Below, piece by piece: positions 41,802-51,563 of a stretch of DNA of 64,000 nucleotides. The position numbers and the translations under genes were made by a program. The DNA lies in assembly GCA_964436005.1 (NCBI GenBank), contig CAYTBK010000002.1, positions 30,811 to 94,810 on the forward strand, read 5' to 3'. Within the stretch, counting starts at the first letter, position 1, and each line of letters opens with the position of its first letter. Under the pieces are notes generated by a model. That model did no database searches. It saw nothing but the letters and a program-made list of their open reading frames with translations, and had not been told where the DNA came from. The DNA is from JAGNHB01 sp964436005 (GTDB lineage Bacteria; Acidobacteriota; JAAYUB01).

Positions 41802-44543
41802 ATGCCGGAAAGCACCCTCTACATTCTGGACACCATGAGCCACGTGTTCCGGGCTTTCTACGCCGTCCGCCGCCTCAACGCGCCGGACGGCGCCCCGGTC
41901 AACGCGGTCTTCGGCCTGGCGGCGATGATCCGGAAACTGCTGGAAAAACGCCGGCCCGACTACTTCCTGGCCGCCGCCGACCCGGGCGGGCCGACCCACC
42001 GGCACCTCCGGGCGGCCGAGTACAAGGCCCACCGGAAGCCGGTCCCGGAAGAGCTCGTCCAGCAGATCCCCCTCTGTTTCGAACTCCTGGAGGCGTTCGG
42101 CATCCCCGTGCTGGTGAAGCCGGGCTACGAGGCCGACGACGTCATCGCCCGCGTGGCGCGGGAGGCCCGGGACCGGGGGGTGCGGACGGTGGTCTACACC
42201 TCCGACAAGGACATCTTCCAGCTCGTGGGGGACGGGATCACGGTGGACGACACCCGGGCGGAAAAGGAGTACGGCCCCGCGGAGGTGCAGGCCAAGCTGG
42301 GCGTTCGGCCCGACCAGGTGGTCGACTACCTCGCCCTGACCGGGGACGACTCCGACAACATCCCCGGCGCCCCCGGCATCGGCCCCAAGACCGCGGTCGA
42401 GCTGCTGTCGCGCTTCGGCAGCCTGGACGCCTGCTTCGAGAACCTGGAGGAGGTGCCTTCCCCGCGCATCCGCGAGATCCTGCGCGCCAACCGCGACGTG
42501 GTGATGCTCTCCCGGGAGTTGGCCACGCTGGTCCCGGCGGCGCCGCCGGACTGGACCTGGGACGCGGTGGCCCCGTTCGTCCCGCGTTGGGAGAAGGTGG
42601 ACGCCCTGGTCCGCCGACTCGGGTTCCGCTCCCTGATCCCCTGGGTCCAGGCGCAAGGCGCGGCCCCGGTCGCTCCGGCCGCCGCTCCGTCCGCCGAGGC
42701 GGGGGGGCTTTTCGGCGGGGAAGGGCTGCTGGCGGGGGTGGCGCCCATCGCGGGCATGGGGGACGGGCCGTGGCCGGGGGTGACCGTTTCCGCGGACGGG
42801 CCGGGCCATGCCATCCTGGCGCCCTGCCGGATCGGGGACGCGCACGGCCTGGAGGCGGAGCTGTCTTCTGCGGCCGGAGGCGTAGTCGGCGCCGTGCGCA
42901 CCGCCGACGGCCGGGTCTGTCTCCGCCTGGAGGGGCGGGAGGATGCCTTCCTGGCCGATCCCGCCGCCGCCGCCCCGCTCCTGGGGCGATTCTTCGAGAA
43001 CGGCGGCCGGCTTCGCAGCCGGGGCCTCAAGGGGCTCTTCCACCTCATGCCCTCGCTGGAAGCCTTCTGGGGCAGCACGGACGACCTGGGCCTCATGCAC
43101 TACCTGCTTCACCCCGACCGGGACGACCACACCCTGCCGCGCCTGGCTTTCGACCTGGCGGGCGTGGCCTTGCCCCCGGATCCGCAGACGGGCGGGGGAA
43201 AAACGCTGCCGGGAATGGCGGACGAACGGCCCGGCCACGCCGCCATGCACGCCGGCGCCCTCCACCTCGTGGCCGGGGCCCTCGGCGAGGAACTGGCGGC
43301 GGCCGGCCTGGCCGGCCTCTACCGGGACATGGAGCTTCCCCTGGTGCCCGTGCTGAGCCGGATGGAGCGGCGGGGAATCCGACTCGACTTGGACTGGCTG
43401 GGGAACTTGTCCCGGGAGATGGACGGGCGGCTGCGGCAGATCGAAGCGGCCGTCCGGGCCATGGCCGACGAGGATTTCAACCTGAACTCGCCCGTGCAGC
43501 TGGGGCGGATCCTGTTCGAGAAACTCGGCCTCGCCCTGCCCGGGAAACAGCGGAAGACGAAGAAGACGGGCCGCTACGCCACGGGCGCCGATGTGCTCGA
43601 GATGCTGGCCCCCCTGCACCCCATGCCGGAGGCGGTGTTGCGGTTTCGCCACCTCTCGAAGCTGCGCTCGACCTACGTGGACGTCCTGCCCCGCCTGGCG
43701 GACGAAAACGGGCGGGTCCACACCACGTTCCACCAGGACGTCACGGCCACGGGGCGGCTTTCCAGCGCCAACCCCAATCTCCAGAACATCCCCGTGCGCA
43801 CGCCGGAGGGGCGGGAGATCCGCAAGGCCTTCGTCGCCTCCCCCGGCTGTGTCCTTCTGTGCGCCGACTACTCGCAGATCGAGCTGCGGGTCATGGCGCA
43901 CCTGAGCGGAGACGAAGGGCTCAAGGGGGTGTTCGCCCGCGGCGGGGACATCCACGCCGACACCGCCCGGTACGTTTTCGGCCCCCGCTATGACGCCGAC
44001 CCCAAGGAGTACCGCCGCCGGGCCAAGGCCATCAACTACGGCATCCTTTACGGGCAGAGCGATTTCGGGCTGTCCGAGGGCCTGGGCATCAACCGGCGGG
44101 ACGCCGGCGAGGTCATCGCGGCCTATTTCCAGGCCTTCCCCCGGGTGCGCGAGTGGCTGGACGCCAACCTGGAGTCGGCCCGTCGGACCGGGCAGGTGCG
44201 CACCCTCTTCGGGCGGGTCCGGCCGCTGCCCGACCTGCAGTCGGCCGACCGGAACATCCGGCTGGCGGCCGAGCGCATGGCCAGCAACGCCCCGGTCCAG
44301 GGCGCCGCGGCCGACATCATGAAACTGGCCATGCTGAGGCTGGAAGCCCGCCGGCAAGTCGTCGGCGCCGACCTGCGCCCCCTGCTCCAGGTGCACGACG
44401 AACTCGTCGTGGAGTGTCCGGAGGGGGATGCCGAATTTTTTGCAAATATGTTGAAGGAATCCATGGAGGGTGCGGCTGACCTGGCGGTTCCGTTGGTTGC
44501 CGACGTCGGATCGGGAAAGGACTGGCTCGGGGCCAAGGACTGA
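41802..44543 (+). CDS. polA: DNA polymerase I, proofreading site apparently degenerate
   Basis: 913 aa. 5'-nuclease domain first (ILDTMSHVFRAFYAVR, KPGYEADDVIA, SDKDIFQLV, ALTGDDSDNIPGAPGIGPKTA). Polymerase domain last, with motif A CADYSQIELRVMAHLSGDE, motif B RRRAKAINYGILYG and motif C LQVHDELVVECPE. In between, the 3'-5' exonuclease domain is recognisable by length and by DDLGLMHYLLHPDRDDHTLP, but the first motif (FDTET-like, with its Asp/Glu metal ligands) is missing. So proofreading is probably lost, as in Taq polymerase. Starts at ATG 41802 after AAGGAGG. Confidence 0.95.
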   Translation: MPESTLYILDTMSHVFRAFYAVRRLNAPDGAPVNAVFGLAAMIRKLLEKRRPDYFLAAADPGGPTHRHLRAAEYKAHRKPVPEELVQQIPLCFELLEAFGIPVLVKPGYEADDVIARVAREARDRGVRTVVYTSDKDIFQLVGDGITVDDTRAEKEYGPAEVQAKLGVRPDQVVDYLALTGDDSDNIPGAPGIGPKTAVELLSRFGSLDACFENLEEVPSPRIREILRANRDVVMLSRELATLVPAAPPDWTWDAVAPFVPRWEKVDALVRRLGFRSLIPWVQAQGAAPVAPAAAPSAEAGGLFGGEGLLAGVAPIAGMGDGPWPGVTVSADGPGHAILAPCRIGDAHGLEAELSSAAGGVVGAVRTADGRVCLRLEGREDAFLADPAAAAPLLGRFFENGGRLRSRGLKGLFHLMPSLEAFWGSTDDLGLMHYLLHPDRDDHTLPRLAFDLAGVALPPDPQTGGGKTLPGMADERPGHAAMHAGALHLVAGALGEELAAAGLAGLYRDMELPLVPVLSRMERRGIRLDLDWLGNLSREMDGRLRQIEAAVRAMADEDFNLNSPVQLGRILFEKLGLALPGKQRKTKKTGRYATGADVLEMLAPLHPMPEAVLRFRHLSKLRSTYVDVLPRLADENGRVHTTFHQDVTATGRLSSANPNLQNIPVRTPEGREIRKAFVASPGCVLLCADYSQIELRVMAHLSGDEGLKGVFARGGDIHADTARYVFGPRYDADPKEYRRRAKAINYGILYGQSDFGLSEGLGINRRDAGEVIAAYFQAFPRVREWLDANLESARRTGQVRTLFGRVRPLPDLQSADRNIRLAAERMASNAPVQGAAADIMKLAMLRLEARRQVVGADLRPLLQVHDELVVECPEGDAEFFANMLKESMEGAADLAVPLVADVGSGKDWLGAKD

Positions 44544-44659
44544 CCGTTTTGGCAAGAAATGTAGATGTTTTCGGAACCAAAGGGAAATATTTGTGATTTG
44601 CGACACAAAAAATAAATAAAAATTACCAGACAATGACAAAAAAAACTTGACAGGGCATA

Positions 44660-44688
44660 TTGACAAAATTCGACGAGCCCACTATCAT
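44660..44688 (+). promoter_or_regulatory. Strong sigma-70 promoter with AT-rich upstream region
   Basis: TTGACA (44660-44665), 17-bp spacer, TATCAT (44683-44688), 38 bp before the M4 peptidase start. A run of A and T about 100 bp long (44560-44650), the most AT-rich stretch in the window, lies just upstream and could act as an UP element. A second TTGACA at 44647 is not at a usable distance from this -10. Confidence 0.75.
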
Positions 44689-44725
44689 GCGGCCAGTTTA
44701 TCCCAATTTCTTTTAGGAGGCCCCA

Positions 44726-47299
44726 ATGGCACGTGGTCGGTTGGTTTTGCTCGCTTTGTTCTCCTTGTTACTAGGCGGCGCCCTCTTCGCGGCAAAAGAG
44801 GAACTGACGCCCGCACAGAACGACTTCTTCGCCCGCCTTCCCGAAGTCAGAACGATCAGCCTGAATGACCAGGGAGTCCCGGACTTTGTCGCCGGGCGCC
44901 TGGGCAAGATCGACTCCATCAACGAAGCGGACGCCGTGAACTTCCTGCGCAGCTTCTACCCCGCCTTCAAAGCCAACGGCAACGAAGAACTCCGCGCCGT
45001 GCGCGGCACGCAGGACGAACTGGGCCAGATGCACCTCCGCTTCCAGCAGTACCTGAACAACCTGCCCGTGCTGGGCGCCGAACTGATTCTTCACGTCGAC
45101 GCCGCCACGGGGGAAGTCCTGGCTGTCAACGGCACCTTCTGCCCTGACACGGACAATATGCTGCCCTCCACGCCCATGATCAACTACTTCGACGCCATGG
45201 ACGTGGCCATCGAAGAGGCCGGCATCGTCGGCGGCCAGATCATGGCCCGCCCCAAGCTGACCTACGTCATGGACAACGGCAAGGCCTACCTCGCCTGGAG
45301 CACCAAGGTTTCCTATTATGACGAAACGGGCGTCTTCCACGTCGACCAGCTGTTCGCCAGCGCCATCACCGGCGACATGGTGGCCCGCCACGGCTTGATC
45401 AAGGAAGCCCTGAACCGCAAGATCTACACCGCCAAGAACGGCACGTCCACGCCCGGCACCCTGCTGTTCTCCGAGGGCGGCTCCTCCACCGATTCCGCCG
45501 CCACGGCCCTCTACAACCACCTCGGCACCACCTACAACTACTACAGCGCCCGCTACGGCCGCGACTCCTTCAACAACGCCGGCGGCACGCTCATCGGCAC
45601 GGTCCACTACTCCAGCAACTACGTCAACGCCTACTGGGACGGCTCCCAGTTCGTCTTCGGCGACGGCGACGGCTCTCAGGCCAGCAATCTGGCCGCCGAC
45701 CTCGACGTCGTGGCCCACGAATACACCCACGGCGTGACCGAGAACGAAGGCAACATGAACTACTCCAACGAGCCCGGCGCCCTGAACGAAGCCTGCTCGG
45801 ACATCTTCGCCGTCAGCGCCTCGGCCTACAAGGACGGCGCCATCAGCGCCAACACCTGGCTCGTCGGCGAGTATTGCTGGACTCCCGGCACCTCCGGCGA
45901 CGCCCTGCGCTACATGAACAATCCCACGCTGGACGACTCCTCCTATGACTACTATCCGGAGCGCTACACCGGCACGTCCGACTACGGCGGCGTCCACCTC
46001 AACTCCGGCATCGGCAACCTGGCCTACTACCTGCTGTGCCAGGGCGGAACCCACCCGCGCAGCAAGACCACCACGGTCGTGACCGGCATCGGCATGACCA
46101 AGGCCGAGCAGATCTGGTACCGCGCCCTGTGCAACTACTTCACCACGACCACCAGCTTCGCGGCCGCCCGCACCGCCACGATGCAGGCCGCCACGGACCT
46201 CTACGGCGCCACCGAGTCCAACGAGGTCGGCAACTCCTGGGCGGCCGTCGGCGTCGGCAGCGGCGGCACCACCCCCACCACGACGGTGACCCTGACCAAC
46301 GGCGTGGCCCTCGGCAGCCAGAGCGTGTCCTCCGGCAGCTACCTCTACTACAAGATCACGGTGCCCTCCGGGCAGACCTCGCTGGTCGTCAAGACCACGG
46401 GCGGCAGCGGCGACGCCGATCTGTACGTCAAGGCCGGCGCCCAGCCCAGCAGCTCCAGCTACGACTCCAGCTCGACCGGTTCCACCTCGGTGGAAACCGT
46501 CACCATCAGCAATCCGTCCGCGGCCGACTACTACATCGCCCTGTACGGCTATTCCGCCTCTTCCGGCATCACCATCACGGCCACCTACACCGGCGGCGGC
46601 ACCACGCCCACCGTCCCGGTCCTGACCAACGGCACGCCCGTGACCGGCATCAGCGTGGCCAAGAGCGCCTACGCCTACTACAAGATCACGGTTCCCTCGG
46701 GCCAGACCTCGCTGGTCGTGAAGACCACGGCCGGCTCCGCCGACTGCGACCTGTACGTGAAGGCCGGCGCCCAGCCCACCACCGCCAGCTACGACGGCAA
46801 GTCCACCGGCAGCACCGCGGTGGAAACCGTGACCATCAGCAATCCCACCGCCGGTGACTACTACATCGGGATCTACGGCTACGCCGCCGCTTCCGGCATC
46901 TCCCTCGTGGCCACCTACAGCGCCGGAACCACCCCGCCCGCTGGCAACACCGAAACCGAATCCAACAACACCACCTCCACGGCCAACACGCTGACCTCCG
47001 GCACGGCGACCACGGGCTACATCGGCACCAGCACCGACGTCGACTACTTCAAGGTCACGGTCCCCGCCAGCACCACGCTGTACGTCACCCTGGACGTCCC
47101 CACCGGCAAGGACTATGACGTGAAGATCTACAACTCCTCCAACACGCAGGTCGCGTACGGCTCCAACGGTTCCGGCGTAGACGAGAGCATCAGCTACCGC
47201 AACTCCGCCACGACCTCCAAGGTGTTCTACATCAAGGTGTACGGTTACAGCAGCGCCTACTCCGCCACGCTGTCCTACATCGTCAAGGCCACCTTCTAA
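44726..47299 (+). CDS. Secreted thermolysin-family (M4) metallopeptidase with PPC domains
   Basis: 857 aa. Signal peptide (1-22), FTP/PepSY-type propeptide, then the M4 catalytic domain with zinc motif HEYTH (His331, Glu332, His335) and the third ligand Glu355 in NEACSD. HLNSGIGNLAYYLL carries the catalytic His typical of the C-terminal lobe. After about residue 510 come three pre-peptidase C-terminal (PPC) beta domains, two nearly identical (each with YYKITVPSGQTSLVVKTT and DLYVKAGAQP) and a third with DYFKVTVPASTTLY. Unusually strong expression signals: promoter 44660, AGGAGG eight bases upstream and a clean terminator after the stop. An abundant extracellular protease is likely. Confidence 0.92.
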   Translation: MARGRLVLLALFSLLLGGALFAAKEELTPAQNDFFARLPEVRTISLNDQGVPDFVAGRLGKIDSINEADAVNFLRSFYPAFKANGNEELRAVRGTQDELGQMHLRFQQYLNNLPVLGAELILHVDAATGEVLAVNGTFCPDTDNMLPSTPMINYFDAMDVAIEEAGIVGGQIMARPKLTYVMDNGKAYLAWSTKVSYYDETGVFHVDQLFASAITGDMVARHGLIKEALNRKIYTAKNGTSTPGTLLFSEGGSSTDSAATALYNHLGTTYNYYSARYGRDSFNNAGGTLIGTVHYSSNYVNAYWDGSQFVFGDGDGSQASNLAADLDVVAHEYTHGVTENEGNMNYSNEPGALNEACSDIFAVSASAYKDGAISANTWLVGEYCWTPGTSGDALRYMNNPTLDDSSYDYYPERYTGTSDYGGVHLNSGIGNLAYYLLCQGGTHPRSKTTTVVTGIGMTKAEQIWYRALCNYFTTTTSFAAARTATMQAATDLYGATESNEVGNSWAAVGVGSGGTTPTTTVTLTNGVALGSQSVSSGSYLYYKITVPSGQTSLVVKTTGGSGDADLYVKAGAQPSSSSYDSSSTGSTSVETVTISNPSAADYYIALYGYSASSGITITATYTGGGTTPTVPVLTNGTPVTGISVAKSAYAYYKITVPSGQTSLVVKTTAGSADCDLYVKAGAQPTTASYDGKSTGSTAVETVTISNPTAGDYYIGIYGYAAASGISLVATYSAGTTPPAGNTETESNNTTSTANTLTSGTATTGYIGTSTDVDYFKVTVPASTTLYVTLDVPTGKDYDVKIYNSSNTQVAYGSNGSGVDESISYRNSATTSKVFYIKVYGYSSAYSATLSYIVKATF

Positions 47300-47320
47300 C
47301 CAACTCCTGGGAACAGGAAC

Positions 47321-47348
47321 AGCCCCGGCTCCGGCCGGGGCTTTTTTT
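47321..47348 (+). terminator. Rho-independent terminator of the M4 peptidase gene
   Basis: AGCCCCGG-CTCCGG-CCGGGGCT, a perfect 8-bp stem, followed by seven T. It starts 22 bp after the stop codon. Confidence 0.9.
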
Positions 47349-47473
47349 GTTTTCGGCGGGGAATCCTCGCCCGATTCTTTGCCGGTCTTCGTATAATGGG
47401 GTGAGAAGCAAGCTTTTTCGGCGACGAACGGAGTGCCGCATCGACGCCGTCAAGTGGAGATCAAGGAGGACAG

Positions 47474-49417
47474 GTGGCCCAGGTTGCGCTTTATGTCTTG
47501 ATGCTGTTCACCCTGTGCGTTCAGACGGCCTGGGGCGGCGAGGAGCGGCCGGCCCCCCCCCGGATTCTGCACCAGGAGGTCCCGCCCGACGACCCCGGTT
47601 CGCTCATCAAGCGTTTCGTGGACCCCCTGATGAGGACATCGACGGCCGGCAACGACTTCGGCCTGGACAGCGACCGGGAGCACGCGGATTCCGCGGCGTT
47701 GGTGGTCACGCCGGAGACCCCGGTGTACGTCCGGGCGGGGAGCGGCGGGCCGCGGCGGCCCCTGGGCGACAATTTCATCCTCCTCAACGGCCGCGTGTTC
47801 ATGAATTACGATTCCCCCCAGGACCCCGACAAACTCCCCCGGCTGTGCATCCGCCCCATCGACGACGGGACCCGGATCCCCTGGCTGGCCCGCATCGTCC
47901 TGACACCCCGCTCGTCCATCTCCTGGGACAGCGGATCGGTGGAAGTGTCCATCGACGCCCCTTCGATTTTCCTGCCCGAGTTGAGCGTGACCGGGGTCAT
48001 CCTCGAGGGGCGCAAGATTCCCTTCCGGATGCGGCGCTTGATGGGGAACGGGTCCTTCGAGGTCAGCGTGAGCCTGCACCCGGCCGATCTGGGGTGGACC
48101 CAGGGCGGCGTCAACAATCCGGCCACGCTGTTCATCGCCGGCGAAGTGCACCTCATGCAGTATGACGCCATCAACGCGAGGAGCTTCCCCAACCTGGCCG
48201 AAATGAAAGTTCCGGAAAGCCTGTCCGGCCTGTCGAAGCTGGTGCGGGGCCGCGACTACGCCAACGACGTCGAGAAAGAGCAGATCGAGGCCCTGGCCCG
48301 GGGCATCATCGGGCCCGAGCGGAACGTGATGACCATCGTGCGGCGGATCGACCTGCACGTGGCCACCACCCTGCGGTACTTCCGCAATTCCATGCTGCGC
48401 AGCCCCATGCAGGTCGTCGCCGAAGGGCTGGGGGACTGCGACGACTTCACCCGGCTCGTGATCGCTCTCCTGCGCAGCCTCGGCATCCCCTGTTCCGCCG
48501 CCGTGGGGGCCATCTACGACTTCAACAACTACGGCGCGCATGCCTGGGTGGAAGTGGGGGTGCCGGACAAGAACGGGCGCGTCTACTGGTTCCTCTGCGA
48601 CCCGACCCTGGCTTCGGCCGCCAACGACAAGGATTACTTCGTCAGGTTGAAAAATCGCATCTATCTGTATCCGATGGGCGTCAAGGTGCGGGTGCTCAAC
48701 ATGCCGGCGGGGTATTCCACGGACGTGCTGCTCAACTGGACGGACGAGAGCCTCAAGCAGGAGACCGCCCTGCAGGCCTGGAAAACCATGATCACCACCT
48801 TCTGCACGGACCTGGAGACTTCGATGCTCCAGGAGGTCGACGCCTTCGCCCGGCTGGCGGCCAACCTGGCCCCCCGGCGCGAGTTCCGCTTCACCCCGGC
48901 CAGCGACTACATCCTCGTGGATCAGCCTCCCGAAGCGATGCTGGTCGACTACCGGGCCCTCAAAGACCCCGACCTGGTGTACAAGATGAAGACCGTTCTG
49001 CAGAAAACGAAGGATCACGCGCGCTGGCAGATCCGGGTGAACCCGGCCAGCGACCTGGTCCTCGAGTTGGGCGTCCTGGACGACGACTTCGACCTGGAGG
49101 GGACCGACGACCAGAAGGTGATCGTCATGATCCAGGGCCTGTACAAGGCACTGAAGGACGAATTGCTGTCCGGCAAGGAGTTGCGGCATTGCCTGGAGAT
49201 GACCTACACCCGGGACCGGCACACCGACCGGCTGCAGCGGGTGGACATCCGCATCGGGCGGTACCTGGCCGAAAAGAACTTCGGTCAAATCCTGAAGATG
49301 CTGCAGAACGCCCGGCTCGTGCTGCCGGAGGATTCGGCCAAGCTGGGGCAGTTCTACGAGATCTGCCACGGCAAGAACTTCTACTTCCTGCTGGAAGCCG
49401 CGAACAGGGCGAAATAG
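47474..49417 (+). CDS. Exported transglutaminase-like protein
   Basis: 647 aa. GTG start at 47474 behind AAGGAGGA, with a signal peptide (1-21). Middle part (about 300-380) is a transglutaminase-like core: GLGDCDDFTRLVIALLRSLG (Cys322), AHAWVEVGVP (His356) and WFLCDPT (Asp376), giving the Cys-His-Asp triad. The flanking N-terminal 290 residues and C-terminal 260 residues show no domain I know. Many bacterial members of this fold are proteases or peptide-amidases rather than crosslinkers. A TATAAT at 47392 may be its -10. The next gene starts two bases after its stop. Confidence 0.78.
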   Translation: MAQVALYVLMLFTLCVQTAWGGEERPAPPRILHQEVPPDDPGSLIKRFVDPLMRTSTAGNDFGLDSDREHADSAALVVTPETPVYVRAGSGGPRRPLGDNFILLNGRVFMNYDSPQDPDKLPRLCIRPIDDGTRIPWLARIVLTPRSSISWDSGSVEVSIDAPSIFLPELSVTGVILEGRKIPFRMRRLMGNGSFEVSVSLHPADLGWTQGGVNNPATLFIAGEVHLMQYDAINARSFPNLAEMKVPESLSGLSKLVRGRDYANDVEKEQIEALARGIIGPERNVMTIVRRIDLHVATTLRYFRNSMLRSPMQVVAEGLGDCDDFTRLVIALLRSLGIPCSAAVGAIYDFNNYGAHAWVEVGVPDKNGRVYWFLCDPTLASAANDKDYFVRLKNRIYLYPMGVKVRVLNMPAGYSTDVLLNWTDESLKQETALQAWKTMITTFCTDLETSMLQEVDAFARLAANLAPRREFRFTPASDYILVDQPPEAMLVDYRALKDPDLVYKMKTVLQKTKDHARWQIRVNPASDLVLELGVLDDDFDLEGTDDQKVIVMIQGLYKALKDELLSGKELRHCLEMTYTRDRHTDRLQRVDIRIGRYLAEKNFGQILKMLQNARLVLPEDSAKLGQFYEICHGKNFYFLLEAANRAK

Positions 49418-49418
49418 C

Positions 49419-50333
49419 ATGGGCGTTCGGGTCTTTCAGGGAACCGTGCCTTCCGGGCAGGAAGGGGAACGGATCGATGCCTACCTGGCCAGAACCTGGC
49501 CGGACATTTCGCGGAAGTGCGCTCAGCGCATCATTTCGGCGGGCGGGTGCTTCCTGAACGGGCACCGGCTGCACGTCCCCGCCTACCGGGTGCAGGAAGG
49601 CGACCGGCTGCGGGTCTGCGTGGACCTGGAGAAACGCTTTGTCCGTTTCGTGCTGGAAGCGAGCCACATCCTGTACGAGGACATGCACCTCTGCGTCGTC
49701 AGCAAGCCGTCCGGGGTGCCGGTGAACCTCTCGGCCACCGGCCAGGAGGGCAGCGTCCAGAAGGGGCTCGCCGACTACTGGGCCGCCGCCGGCTTCGACC
49801 ACCGTCCGGCCGTTCTTCACCGCCTCGACACGGGGACGTCCGGAATCGTCCTGTTCGGGAAAACCCCGGTCGCCGAGAAGGCGGTCAACAAGGCTTTCCG
49901 GGAAAAGCGCATCCGGAAGACGTACCTGGCCCTCGTTTCGCCTCCGCCCGCCGAAGAAAGCGGCGTTATCCGGACCAATATCGCCCGGAGGCTGGACCGG
50001 AAAAACCAGTATTGCGTTCGCCGGGAAAGGGGCAAGCCCAGCGTGACCCGTTATGAGCTGCTGGCCCGGAGCGGGCCGCCGCCGGTGGCCCTGCTCTCGG
50101 TGGTTCCGGAAACGGGCCGCCCCCATCAGATTCGCGTTCACCTGGCCTGGGCGGGCTCGCCCATCGAAGGCGACGTCCTGTACGGCGGCCGGGAAGGGGT
50201 CGGCGTTTTCGGCCTGCACGCCTGGCGCGTGGAGTTCGCGCACCCGGTCTCCGGCGGCCTGCTGTCCCTGTGCGCGCCCGTGCCGCCGGCCTGGCGGGAA
50301 GCGTATCCCTGGATCGCTTCGCGCTTGGAATGA
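49419..50333 (+). CDS. RluA-family pseudouridine synthase
   Basis: 304 aa. N-terminal S4 RNA-binding domain (about 15-75; ERIDAYLARTWPDISRKCAQ). Catalytic domain with HRLDTGTSG (Asp137), KTYLALV and PETGRPHQIRVHLAWAG. Isomerises uridine in rRNA or tRNA; which site cannot be told, RluD-like by architecture. Start lies two bases past the transglutaminase-like gene's stop. Confidence 0.9.
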   Translation: MGVRVFQGTVPSGQEGERIDAYLARTWPDISRKCAQRIISAGGCFLNGHRLHVPAYRVQEGDRLRVCVDLEKRFVRFVLEASHILYEDMHLCVVSKPSGVPVNLSATGQEGSVQKGLADYWAAAGFDHRPAVLHRLDTGTSGIVLFGKTPVAEKAVNKAFREKRIRKTYLALVSPPPAEESGVIRTNIARRLDRKNQYCVRRERGKPSVTRYELLARSGPPPVALLSVVPETGRPHQIRVHLAWAGSPIEGDVLYGGREGVGVFGLHAWRVEFAHPVSGGLLSLCAPVPPAWREAYPWIASRLE

Positions 50334-50432
50334 CGCAGACCCCTCCGTCGCGCGCGGTGCGTCGCCTTTTTTCCTTTCGCAATATGGGGACGGTGCTACA
50401 ATACCCGGGAGAACCAACACGGAGAATCATTC

Positions 50433-51533
50433 ATGCTGCTTCAAGGGAGTTTGAGAGTAACCACTCTTCCCGAAATACTGCACTCCATCTGCGTCAGCCA
50501 TGAATCGGGAATCCTGACCCTCCAGCTTTTCAACGTGAAGAAGCGGATTCTCTTCGAGTCGGGGAACATCGTTTTCGCCTATTCGAACCAGAAACGGGAT
50601 TCACTGGGGGAAGTCCTCTTCCGGAAAGGCACGATCTCGCTCGACCAGTACCAGGACACCGCGGACAAGATCCGGCCCGGGCTGCGGCACGGCCAGATCC
50701 TTCTCCAGAGCGGGCTGATCAACACCCAGCAGTTGATCGAGGCGGTCCACCACCAGATCAAGGAGATCATCTTTTCGGTGTTCGCCTGGTCGGAGGGCAA
50801 CTTCCTGTTCGAGCACTTCGTGGGGCCGAAGGAGACCATCAAGCTGAACATCAGCTCCACGGCCCTCATCATCGAGGGCGTGCTTCAGATCAACGATTGG
50901 GCGGTGCTGTCCAAGATGCTCGGGGACATGGAAACGGTGCTGGACGCTTCCCCCGAGTTCGGCATCCGCATGCTGGAGATCGAACTGCCGGACCGGGAAA
51001 TGGACATCCTGAACTATGCCCAGGGGAACAACTTCCGCGACATCCTGCAGTACAGCCTGCTGACCAATTTCGAGACCTCCCGGTTGCTGGCCGCCTTCAT
51101 CACGGCCGACCTGCTCCGCGTGCGCAAGTCCCAGCACTTCATCCTGGAGGCGGTGGACGCCCTGGATGCGGAGCGGGTGACGCGGGCCCTCTGCATCTTC
51201 AACGTGCTGTTCTCCCACATCCACCAGGTCCTGAGTCGGGAAGCGGGCGCCATCACGGACACGATCCTGCGGAACTACTACCAGGAGGTCCGGCAGCGGG
51301 AGCAGTCCATCCTGCACAACGTGGAGCTCTCCCCGGACGGCCAGCTCGACATGGACCTGGTGGAGCTGAACCTCATGGCCCTGGACACGCCGAGGAAGGC
51401 GCGGCACGTGGGCGGGATCCTCATGGACATTCTCCACCTGTTCACCAAGACGGCCCGCGAGTTGCTCGGGGAAACCCGGGTGCTCGCCCTCGAGGAAGAA
51501 CTCAAGAACCTGATCGAAGAAACGCGCGTGTGA
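50433..51533 (+). CDS. DUF4388 (PATAN-type) domain protein
   Basis: 366 aa. The N-terminal 145 residues carry the DUF4388 pattern: LQGSLRVTTLPEILHSICVS then SGILTLQLFNVKKRILFESG and a repeated helical segment (LGEVLFRKGTIS, GQILLQSGLINTQQL). The remainder is helical with no recognised domain. DUF4388 proteins often occur with two-component and cyclic-di-GMP systems in Acidobacteriota and deltaproteobacteria, but no such partner is adjacent. The next gene (beta-CASP) is 30 bp downstream. A TACAAT at 50397 could be its -10. Confidence 0.75.
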   Translation: MLLQGSLRVTTLPEILHSICVSHESGILTLQLFNVKKRILFESGNIVFAYSNQKRDSLGEVLFRKGTISLDQYQDTADKIRPGLRHGQILLQSGLINTQQLIEAVHHQIKEIIFSVFAWSEGNFLFEHFVGPKETIKLNISSTALIIEGVLQINDWAVLSKMLGDMETVLDASPEFGIRMLEIELPDREMDILNYAQGNNFRDILQYSLLTNFETSRLLAAFITADLLRVRKSQHFILEAVDALDAERVTRALCIFNVLFSHIHQVLSREAGAITDTILRNYYQEVRQREQSILHNVELSPDGQLDMDLVELNLMALDTPRKARHVGGILMDILHLFTKTARELLGETRVLALEEELKNLIEETRV

Positions 51534-51563
51534 ACGCGGCAGAATAACAAGGGAGCGATGATC

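Noticed and set aside
44647..44652. TTGACA as the -35 of the M4 gene
   Set aside because: The spacing to TATCAT would be 30 bp; the second TTGACA at 44660 has exactly 17.
47392..47397. TATAAT as the promoter of the transglutaminase-like gene
   Set aside because: No -35 at 16-18 bp and no extended -10; kept only as a remark.
50332..50376. Terminator after the RluA-family gene (GACGCA...TGCGTC then T6)
   Set aside because: The stem is only 6 bp with a 20-nt loop; too weak to call.
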